Source: an uncultured Carboxylicivirga sp.
GTDB lineage: Bacteria > Bacteroidota > Bacteroidia > Bacteroidales > Marinilabiliaceae
Assembly (NCBI RefSeq): GCF_963668385.1
Contig: NZ_OY764327.1
Location: 1,860,001 to 1,924,000, forward strand
Direction of reading: 5' to 3'
Length of the DNA: 64,000 nt
In this document: positions 10,501 through 15,879 of the stretch, piece by piece
How positions within the stretch are numbered: the stretch's first letter is position 1
How the letters are laid out: each line of letters begins with the position of its first letter
Program-made: the position numbers and the translations under genes
The notes under the pieces: model-generated
Database searches by the model: none
What the model saw: only the letters and a program-made list of their open reading frames with translations
Told to the model about the DNA's origin: nothing

Positions 10501-10841
10501 CAATGTTTAAAACAATAGTACGCAATTTGGTTAGTAATGCTATTAAATTTACAGGGCAAGATGGTAAAATATTAGTAAATATATATTCGCAAAAAGGAGA
10601 GGTGCATATAGTTGTTGAAGATAATGGAGTTGGAATGTCGAAGGAAAAAGCAATGTCTTTATTTGATAAAGATGGATTAGAAAGTACTGTTGGAACAAGA
10701 GGAGAAAGTGGTACCGGTATTGGTTTATTTCTATGTAAAGAACTTGTAAGCAAAAATAATGGAAAGATAAGTGTGGTGTCGACTGAAGGAGAGGGTACTA
10801 AGTTTGTTTTTACTATTCCAAAGTCAGATAAAATGCTGTAA
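7515..10841 (+). CDS. Two-component sensor histidine kinase with Reg_prop/Y_Y_Y periplasmic sensor
   Basis: Large sensor kinase. Periplasmic part: repeated Reg_prop blades ('DSTGYIWVGT', 'DDNGNIWVST', 'DSRHHIWVGT') making two seven-bladed propellers, then a Y_Y_Y domain (~725-785). One membrane helix follows (~788-810), a coiled coil, HisKA with H-box 'SIISHDLIGPF' (His ~890), and HATPase_c with N-box 'NLVSNAIKF' and G-boxes 'DNGVGMS' and 'GTGIGLF'. It ends after HATPase; unlike hybrid (HTCS) proteins it has no receiver or AraC domain. The first ATG (7605) lies after the signal peptide. The in-frame upstream stretch from ATT 7515 encodes a good signal peptide ending 'YRSYAQ' but has no ATG, GTG or TTG. 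The start is therefore proposed as ATT, or as ATG lost by mutation or sequence error. Confidence 0.8.
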   Translation: MKRYTTYKHFILLLILIVGIGYRSYAQPQEMKFKYFNQKEGLSNTFITSIVKDSTGYIWVGTINGLNRFDGSIFKSYYDNVKDSTQLRNYSITDLLIDKKGTLWVATLNGLHSYNKLEDNFKRYRFNSSVINNESVIVEGISTDSYGDMYVSVGSVIYKYNEATDVLDPYLDIRNGLITNFVFDKNGNIWIGAIESGLFYFESDSNILKKFPIGSPPSASPSMNVQKVLLKNDVVWLATRGKGLVSYNIKEQVFKQHPINQPDTEHIIDIMIDNSNQLWTIDYTGLKLFDEKSDTFYGYYYYGEDPQSIRPSPSVIFQDDQDNIWVGHNGEGLGLRVPPSGFHHISNNHAEYWHLDQAGVNSITKDGKGNLWIANSRPGISIFNYEQNKIEEKWYQPGVAGCLGSGTVFCLFTDSEKQVWVGTYEGGLARYEEKSASFISFKNDESDSTTISSNDVRFIDEDRDGNLWMVTYGKGVDKLEGKQMQFTHFNPDNSGLANPYVNTILCAENGDLWAGTVWGLSCKVNGESQFENFYFNSNDSNTISSNNVFVLFEDSRHHIWVGTDNGLNCYKKNEQNFHRVVHKSLKTTICGIQEDDNGNIWVSTYNGIVKINVNTTEIQLFDGIEVLGNNSLIPRSSFKSEDGRIYFGGTKGITHFEPKEVQTNIHAPDVVLTNLYVLNQSTDVNDSTSIINKNINYTDYFEVDYEDKIITFEYLGLSYNNPADNVYKYKLEGLHEDWQGPTKQTSVSFTNLSAGTYTFYVNAANNNGVWNQLGKKITFRVKPPWYRTTGSIIVILLFVLLLIWGVLNVHSLRIRRHRKLLAIQVHEKTSALRQTNDELLVQTENLDYINKLLENQSKILSEKTKELEASNLRLSELNKTKDQMFSIISHDLIGPFNTILGMTDLLMAAQGKGESKERASLAHNVNLSASRIFELLQNLLLWAKSQTQEVKILSEDFNVRIPVEESIEFLHEAMVQKSIQLNLLCDEDLIAYGDVAMFKTIVRNLVSNAIKFTGQDGKILVNIYSQKGEVHIVVEDNGVGMSKEKAMSLFDKDGLESTVGTRGESGTGIGLFLCKELVSKNNGKISVVSTEGEGTKFVFTIPKSDKML

Positions 10842-10891
10842 GGAATTGGCTGGTATAGTTAGTATTATGGGATTTGGGCTTTTGCAAACAA

Positions 10892-10980
10892 AAAAAGCGC
10901 CCAGAGTGGAAGCCCCCGAACGCCTTTATTTTCAGTGTGGAGAATATCGGAATCGAACCGATGACCTTTTGACTGCCAGT
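10892..10980. repeat. Left attachment repeat (remnant of tRNA-Ala 3' half), att site
   Basis: 89-bp direct repeat matching 17192-17280 with two differences (T/G at 10927 vs 17227, G/A at 10935 vs 17235). It contains the 3' half of the tRNA-Ala gene plus its downstream flank, but not the 5' half. This is the expected footprint of integration into a tRNA gene: the chromosome's original 3' end is displaced to the far side of the element. Identity ends in the anticodon stem, a common crossover region for tyrosine integrases. Confidence 0.9.
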
Positions 10981-11160
10981 GATTATTGGAACTCTACATC
11001 CACTCTAATTATCAATTATATAGCAAATGATTGAAAAGCGCACTTTTTAGCATTTTCACACAAAAATGCACCAATTAAAACGTAAAGAACTTCTTAGTAA
11101 AAATGAAGTTAAAACATCAGAACAAAACACAGTTTAAACGGTTTAAGTAAAAAAAATAAT

Positions 11161-11168
11161 TACTTTTG
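11161..11168 (+). promoter_or_regulatory. Candidate -7 promoter element (TAnnTTTG)
   Basis: TACTTTTG matches the Bacteroidota -7 consensus and lies 17 nt before the ATG at 11185. No perfect TTTG is present at the -33 distance, only TTTA at 11133 and 11142. Proposed to drive the three cargo genes. Confidence 0.4.
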
Positions 11169-11184
11169 TTGCAAAAATTTGAAG

Positions 11185-11961
11185 ATGTTTGGATTTCCGC
11201 AAGTTCAAAGGAAAATATATAAGAATAACTTTTTAAGAACAATTGTTTTTCAAGTACAGTTTGCTGAAAATAAAACAGTAATTGAAAAGAGTTTGGAAAT
11301 AAAGAATTTATTCAAAGAAGAGTTTCCAAGGGCAAATGATTCTGTTGCCAAGGGTTTCAATATACAGCTAAACAAAGATAAAACACCAATACTTCAATCA
11401 ATCCCTGACGCAAGAACTGGGATTGATTTAAGGTCAGAAGATGGTCAAAAAGTCCTAAATATTAGCACTAATTCTTTAACCTTAACTGTTGGTGGTAAAG
11501 TATATAAAAGCTTTGAAATAATTGAAACTCTAATTAAGAAGTTAAATCAGGTTTTCGAATTATGTGATATTAAGAATGCTCTTCGATTATCTGTTAGGAA
11601 AGTAAATATAATTGAATTTGAGATTGTCAATAGTAATCATATTGAGGTTTTACAATACCTATTATCTCAACCCCTATTAAGTAATTTAAACGCCTTTCCT
11701 GATTCAAAGTATATTAACCAGAGTATTCAAACAATAAACTACAAGAAAGACCTAAATCACTTGAATTTAAGATATGGAATGGCACTTGTTCCTAACACCA
11801 AAAATGGTCAGGTTATTGTAGATATTGATTTGATTGACATGGGAAATATTACAATTGATAAAATATTAAACAGGTCTAAAGAGTTAAATTCTCAAATTTT
11901 TAGTATATTTAATTGGACATTAAGCAATAACGCAAAGGACTTATTAGATGGGAAATCTTAA
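11185..11961 (+). CDS. TIGR04255-like protein of unknown function (cargo gene 1)
   Basis: 258 aa from ATG 11185 (a TTG at 11179 is in frame). No signal peptide or membrane helix, so probably cytoplasmic. The layout resembles the sporadically distributed TIGR04255 family: an N-terminal strand 'FLRTIVFQVQFAE', a central 'LNISTNSLTLTVGG' and a C-terminal helix with 'IFNWTLSNNAKDLL'. This assignment is from memory of the family pattern and was not searched. It overlaps cargo gene 2 by 14 bp, which suggests translational coupling. It is first in the cassette, right after the left att site. Function of the family is not established. Confidence 0.55.
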   Translation: MFGFPQVQRKIYKNNFLRTIVFQVQFAENKTVIEKSLEIKNLFKEEFPRANDSVAKGFNIQLNKDKTPILQSIPDARTGIDLRSEDGQKVLNISTNSLTLTVGGKVYKSFEIIETLIKKLNQVFELCDIKNALRLSVRKVNIIEFEIVNSNHIEVLQYLLSQPLLSNLNAFPDSKYINQSIQTINYKKDLNHLNLRYGMALVPNTKNGQVIVDIDLIDMGNITIDKILNRSKELNSQIFSIFNWTLSNNAKDLLDGKS

Positions 11962-12619
11962 TATCATAGAAAGGGATTACTCAATTGAGGAAACAACGTT
12001 TCTTGATGAACCACAAACAGATGAAACTATAGCTTCATGCATAAGTGGTGAAGATAAAGTGGGGATTCCTTTGATTAAAATCATAGCAGCTGGTGCTGTT
12101 TTAATAAGTTCCAACCAAGCCAATAGTGAAGTTAAGGAAAATGTTATTGTCTCCAATCAGAAAGAGGATAACATTGAATTATGCATCACTGATTATACTA
12201 ATTCTATTGAAAGTTCCGAAACAGACTACTTAGCAGAGCTTCAGTATTTTAATGCTATACCAAACTTTTCCAAACAAGACATTTACAAAAAGGTTTTTTC
12301 TTTTAGAACTCTTGAAAATAATTGGGATGGATATGGTGCATACCCTTTAGAAGCAGATAGCGCTGCAAATGCACTATTGCTATATGATGCGATTGGAGAA
12401 ACAAAATTTGGGAAAGTTGAAGAGATTTATCCTAATACAAATGGAACTATAACTTTTACTTGGGAAAATCAATATGATGAGACTATCAATGTTGAAGTTG
12501 GAAATAAAACAATGTCTTATTTTGTTGAATTAGCAGGTATTGAAACAACTTTCGTAAATAATGTTGAAATCAATGATAAAGAAGCTAAAAAATTATCTGA
12601 CTTCATTGAGCTTCTTTAA
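11948..12619 (+). CDS. Uncharacterised protein with NWDGYGA motif (cargo gene 2)
   Basis: 223 aa. Residues 1-95 are acidic and low in structure, with a short hydrophobic stretch 'IPLIKIIAAGAVLISS' at ~39-54 that is probably too weak to be a membrane anchor. Residues ~105-223 form the conserved-looking part, with 'LENNWDGYGAYPLEADSAAN' and later 'PNTNGTITFTWEN'. A compact domain with NWDGxGA is met in many hypothetical proteins encoded near phage- or plasmid-borne genes, but no function is known to me. The start overlaps cargo gene 1 by 14 bp and the end overlaps cargo gene 3 by 59 bp, so the three proteins are probably made together. Confidence 0.55.
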   Translation: MGNLNIIERDYSIEETTFLDEPQTDETIASCISGEDKVGIPLIKIIAAGAVLISSNQANSEVKENVIVSNQKEDNIELCITDYTNSIESSETDYLAELQYFNAIPNFSKQDIYKKVFSFRTLENNWDGYGAYPLEADSAANALLLYDAIGETKFGKVEEIYPNTNGTITFTWENQYDETINVEVGNKTMSYFVELAGIETTFVNNVEINDKEAKKLSDFIELL

Positions 12620-13133
12620 AAATTCTAAAGAAAGAAAAAATGAGGGTTCAACCGACAAAGAACCCTCTATTCCAAATGAAATAGATAATACCGAAAGAAT
12701 TGTACGGTTTATTTATTCTCCATTTCACTTAAACAAGAAAAAAAACAAGGTCATTGCTGGTGCTTATAAAACGCCTTTAGGGATGGATGAAGTTTCAGTC
12801 AATAGATTTAATTATACCAATGCCAACTTCTGTAAAAAACACGGGAAAAAAGGACAAGACTTACCAAGTAAGACTTTCTTCGGACTTTCAATGCTTAATG
12901 CTCATGAGATAAAAGAGACAGAATCAGAGGTCGTATATACTCCAATCTTAGAGAAAGAAAGAAAAAATCCTTTTCATTCAGATATTAAAATCGGATTTAC
13001 TCCAATTGTCAAAGGCGAACCATTTCCAGCTGAATTTCAACAAAAAATTCACCAAATGGCAAAGACCTCAAGATTATATATCGATGAGAACTTAGATTCG
13101 GACAATTGGGAAGGAGAAACTGAACTATTATAG
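12561..13133 (+). CDS. Uncharacterised protein (cargo gene 3)
   Basis: 190 aa from ATG 12561; ATG 12573 is an alternative. The first ~50 residues are basic then disordered and are read in a different frame from the end of cargo gene 2. The core (~45-180) carries 'RIVRFIYSPFHL', 'EVSVNRFNY', 'HEIKETESEVVYTP' and 'HSDIKIGFTP', with several conserved-type His/Asp/Arg residues that could form a small catalytic or binding site. This is only a guess, since no family is recognised. The gene ends 23 bp before the convergent Rep-like gene. It completes a tightly overlapped trio whose products probably act in one complex or pathway. Confidence 0.5.
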   Translation: MLKSMIKKLKNYLTSLSFFKNSKERKNEGSTDKEPSIPNEIDNTERIVRFIYSPFHLNKKKNKVIAGAYKTPLGMDEVSVNRFNYTNANFCKKHGKKGQDLPSKTFFGLSMLNAHEIKETESEVVYTPILEKERKNPFHSDIKIGFTPIVKGEPFPAEFQQKIHQMAKTSRLYIDENLDSDNWEGETELL

Positions 13134-13156
13134 TGATACTTGTTTTGTAAAAAATT

Positions 13157-13837
13157 CTACAAACCAGAATTTACAATTCCAAATCCATCTTTTAGCCTAT
13201 CAACATCTTTTAAGATATATCCAAATCCATCTAAATGCTGATTGTATTTTCGAATATCCGTTAGACCTAAAGATGCATTGCGAAAAAAGGCATCTATTAG
13301 CCTTTTTAAAGGCATATAATCATTCTCTGAACAAACCCTGGCCACGAAATGATTGTGATGTCCTGTCCCTCTGACTTCATTTAATTCTGTAGTATAAATT
13401 ATCTCAAATGGCAATTTAAAGACCTTTTTAAGATACTTCTCCAACCTGTAAAATTGGTAATTACATGAGTCAATATTAAGGTTTCCATTGTAGCTAATAC
13501 TTCCAAACAAGTTCCATTTGTTTGCATATTCACTTCTTAACGTATGTCGAATAGATTTCTTTTTAATAATCTTATTCATCTCTTTTCTTTTAATTCGTTT
13601 ATTCAACCTATACATTATGTCTAAGTTTGGATTAGTATTAAAGTATTGAGCAAGTTCTTTGTATATGTAATATCTTTTACTCTTCTTGTTATTATCTATC
13701 ACAAATAAATTTTTGTATTTATTGCTATATTCTTTTATAAACTTTCTAATAGTCGATTCAGATTTCTTTGTTAATTGGGCAAAGCTCTTAACTGTTGTAT
13801 ATGTATTATTCATTTGGTTATTATTATTTTTTAGCAT
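13157..13837 (-). CDS. HTH plus HUH-type Rep-like protein (candidate replication initiator)
   Basis: 226 aa. N-terminal ~65 residues: a helix-turn-helix ('VKSFAQLTKKSESTIRKFIK') followed by a wing-like 'KRYYIYKELAQYF'. C-terminal ~100-220: strand 'FGSISYNGNL', then 'FEIIYTTELN', then a His pair in 'GHHNHFVARV' (His161, His163), then 'FGYILKDV' with Tyr207. This order (HxH strand followed by YxxK) matches the HUH endonuclease arrangement of rolling-circle Rep proteins. The assignment rests on motifs only. The start may be the internal Met at 13813. A 41-nt palindrome lies 157 bp upstream and could be its origin. Alternative: a transposase or relaxase of the same fold. Confidence 0.5.
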   Translation of the reverse strand: MLKNNNNQMNNTYTTVKSFAQLTKKSESTIRKFIKEYSNKYKNLFVIDNNKKSKRYYIYKELAQYFNTNPNLDIMYRLNKRIKRKEMNKIIKKKSIRHTLRSEYANKWNLFGSISYNGNLNIDSCNYQFYRLEKYLKKVFKLPFEIIYTTELNEVRGTGHHNHFVARVCSENDYMPLKRLIDAFFRNASLGLTDIRKYNQHLDGFGYILKDVDRLKDGFGIVNSGL

Positions 13838-13993
13838 AGATATGATACAAGGAATGATACATTCTCATTAAATCAAATCCGATAATATTATTATATATAT
13901 GGATGAGGTGGTTTTGTTTGAAATAAAATGGTAGAAATAGAAAGATTATTTCAATACTAAGAATTAAAAATAACAAAAGGCTTAACACAGAAA

Positions 13994-14034
13994 AAGATGC
14001 AAAAACATTCAATTTGAATGTTTAAATGCATCTT
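13994..14034. repeat. 41-nt imperfect palindrome, candidate origin or terminator
   Basis: Arms AAGATGCA/TGCATCTT (13994-14001, 14027-14034) enclose AAACATTCAA/TTGAATGTTT (14003-14012, 14014-14023) with a one-base centre, giving 18 paired positions. It lies in the 318-bp gene-poor gap between the Rep-like gene and the next reverse-strand ORF. HUH initiators nick hairpin origins, so an origin role is plausible. A role as terminator of the 14156-14494 gene cannot be excluded, though no good T-run follows. Confidence 0.6.
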
Positions 14035-14155
14035 CCTACGCCTGAAAATTAAAAAAACTAACTAAAATTTTGTATTATCGTCTAAATATAGATTTATTAA
14101 AAAAAGCTTTTTAAGCCTTATAATCGTTATTATGATAATACGGATTCATAGCCAT

Positions 14156-14494
14156 TTATTTTTCATTTAGTGATTTTACGATTTTCTTTAATTTCAATCT
14201 TCGCAACTCTTCATTTTTAACAAGAAAAGCATATGGTTTTTCAGTAGTATAATCACGATATGAGCTTCTTTTCGATGCAACTTTGATTAACCTACATTTG
14301 AGTTCCAAATGGTATATCAAATCTTTTACCTTATAGTGGTTTTCATTTGCATATCCAATATGAAATCCTTCCTGAATAAGGTTTAATATTCTATCATTTA
14401 TATTTCGGTTTTCACCTATAATTCTTTTAGCTATTTCTATACTTTGGTCATAACCATTCATTAACGAACTTTTCTCATTTGTTTTATGTAGCAT
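14156..14494 (-). CDS. Hypothetical protein of the integrative element
   Basis: 112 aa, soluble and basic at the C-terminus ('RRLKLKKIVKSLNEK'). It is probably mostly helical, with 'YDQSIEIAKRIIGENRNIND' near the N-terminus. No family recognised. It shares orientation with the Rep-like gene and the 49-aa ORF behind it, forming the reverse-strand arm of the element, so a role in replication or control of the element is a guess from position. A nearby internal Met (residue 12) is an alternative start. Confidence 0.45.
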   Translation of the reverse strand: MLHKTNEKSSLMNGYDQSIEIAKRIIGENRNINDRILNLIQEGFHIGYANENHYKVKDLIYHLELKCRLIKVASKRSSYRDYTTEKPYAFLVKNEELRRLKLKKIVKSLNEK

Positions 14495-14560
14495 ATAATT
14501 TGATTTAAATTAGACGTTTGATTTCATTCTAATTTATATATACCCCAAAACAGAAATAGT

Positions 14561-14710
14561 TTATTTTTTTTCTGAATCATTCAGAGCTGTAAGCTTATTT
14601 TTCTGCTGTTGAATTTGTAATTCAAACTTCTTAATATCCGTTTTTGCTTTATCTCTCTTTTTTTCAAGACTTGCAATGAATTGCTTAATACTCTTAATTC
14701 TCGTTCCCAT
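14561..14710 (-). CDS. Small coiled-coil protein (49 aa)
   Basis: A complete short ORF, ATG at 14710 and TAA at 14561, encoding a highly charged helix beginning 'MGTRIKSIKQFIASLEKKRD' and ending 'KLTALNDSEKK'. The heptad-like spacing of hydrophobic residues suggests a short coiled coil. Small Lys/Glu/Gln-rich helical proteins of this size are frequent next to integrases in Bacteroidota elements. It is followed by the 112-aa gene in the same direction. No function is known. Confidence 0.5.
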   Translation of the reverse strand: MGTRIKSIKQFIASLEKKRDKAKTDIKKFELQIQQQKNKLTALNDSEKK

Positions 14711-14747
14711 ATTTTATATATTAAAACTCAACATTCCTAAATCACAA

Positions 14748-14780
14748 AAAATGTCTTCTTTTATCAGAAGAAGACATTTT
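14748..14780. repeat. Perfect 13-bp inverted repeat with extra direct copy
   Basis: AAAATGTCTTCTT (14748-14760) and its complement AAGAAGACATTTT (14768-14780) are separated by 7 nt. A further direct copy, AATGTCTTCTTTT, occurs at 14846-14858, 96 bp after the first (14750-14762). The group occupies the divergent gap between the 49-aa ORF and the short recombinase (14711-14912). It could be an operator, recombinase arm sites or Rep iterons. Confidence 0.6.
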
Positions 14781-14912
14781 GTATATCTCGCAAAGCGTTG
14801 TATATTAGATATATGTAGCGTTTTTTAGATTTGATATTATATTTTAATGTCTTCTTTTGTTGTTTTTCTGGGGTAAATGGTCATTTATATGTATTTTTAA
14901 AACAAAAAAATC

Positions 14913-15494
14913 ATGAGTATTAAGGGTTCTACTACAACAGCATCATATATGGATTTCGATAAGCTTATAAATTTAGGATTTCGAATAATTAAAAATGAAT
15001 CTAATTTTAAAATTGGCCTTATAATATTAGTAGGCGCAAATACTGGGTTGAGAGCATCAGATATACTGTCCCTTAGGCATTTTCACCTAAATAACACCAC
15101 AGGTCAATTTTCGATTAGAGAGAAAAAAACAGGCAAGAAAAGAATCATAACGATAAATGACCATTTGAAGAGGGCTTATAGCATATTTTTAAGTCGTTGT
15201 GAAACACCAATAGATGATGACGACTTCTTGTTTGTTAGCCAAAAAAATACCGTATATACGGTTCGTTCTATAAATAGATTATTAAAAGAGGTTATACCAA
15301 ATAAAAAGGGGCTTAATGTATCAAGCCATCTGCTACGTAAAAGTTTCGGTCGTGCTGTGTGGGAAAAGTTTGGTGAATCTGAAAAGAGCCTTATTTATTT
15401 ATCCGAAATATTCAACCACTCTTCTATATCCCTGACAAGGAGGTATTTAGGTATTCGTCAATCTGAAATTAGTAATATATACACAAATTTATAG
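14913..15494 (+). CDS. Catalytic-domain-only tyrosine recombinase
   Basis: 193 aa. All catalytic positions of the tyrosine recombinase family are visible: Arg47 in 'NTGLRASDIL', a Lys in 'REKKTGKKRII', 'HLLR' (His139, Arg142), His169 in 'FNHSS' and the nucleophile Tyr178 in 'TRRYLGI'. There is no room for the usual N-terminal SAM-like core-binding domain; full integrases are 300-450 aa. The size resembles FimB/FimE-type invertases. A second, full-length recombinase lies 386 bp downstream, so the two probably have different jobs (inversion, regulation or assistance in excision). Start ATG 14913 follows an A-rich leader. Confidence 0.8.
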   Translation: MSIKGSTTTASYMDFDKLINLGFRIIKNESNFKIGLIILVGANTGLRASDILSLRHFHLNNTTGQFSIREKKTGKKRIITINDHLKRAYSIFLSRCETPIDDDDFLFVSQKNTVYTVRSINRLLKEVIPNKKGLNVSSHLLRKSFGRAVWEKFGESEKSLIYLSEIFNHSSISLTRRYLGIRQSEISNIYTNL

Positions 15495-15578
15495 CCAACT
15501 AAGCCCCTAAAAATTAGTAATAAAAAGAAACTCTTTCTTATCCCAACGTATATAAGTAATATAAATAATACTCTAAGA

Positions 15579-15875
15579 ATGAAAAGAATTTATTTAAACG
15601 AAATATTACCAAAAATTCGTAAGACTGATATAAGAGCTGCTATTCAATGGTGTATAAGAAATAATGTTGCAATCTGTGAAGATGGAAGAGATAAGTATTG
15701 CGTATATGATGATTTTGTAAAAGCGTATAATAAGCCTTCAAAAAAAGGACTGAAGCAGAAGGAAGAACTTTCATTTGAAAAGAAAAAAACCAGTTATGCC
15801 CCAAGAAAAGTTTCAAATAAAGGATATAATCCTCAGAGTGATGAGGCACGAAGTTTTTTAGATTCAATTGATTAA
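15579..15875 (+). CDS. Excisionase-like small DNA-binding protein
   Basis: 98 aa, basic. Residues ~8-45 ('LPKIRKTDIRAAIQWCIRNN', then 'YCVYDDFVKAYNK') look like a short winged helix-turn-helix as in excisionases and MerR-like HTH_17 proteins. The tail (~50-98) is Lys-rich and disordered. It sits between the two recombinases and ends 4 bp before the ATG of the integrase, the usual place for an xis gene. It could instead be a repressor of the integrase. Family assignment is from motif and context only. Confidence 0.5.
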   Translation: MKRIYLNEILPKIRKTDIRAAIQWCIRNNVAICEDGRDKYCVYDDFVKAYNKPSKKGLKQKEELSFEKKKTSYAPRKVSNKGYNPQSDEARSFLDSID

Positions 15876-15879
15876 GAAG

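Noticed and set aside
10771-11034. 87-aa ORF over the kinase end and left att site
   Set aside because: It is the wrong frame of the kinase joined to antisense tRNA sequence; useful only as evidence for the alternative integrase tail.
13142-13165. Convergent terminator between cargo gene 3 and the Rep-like gene
   Set aside because: Only about six consecutive pairs with a mismatch and no proper T-run; too weak to call.
13824-14012. 62-aa hydrophobic ORF on the reverse strand
   Set aside because: Its start lies inside the 41-nt palindrome, the composition is low-complexity AT, and it overlaps the Rep-like gene start.
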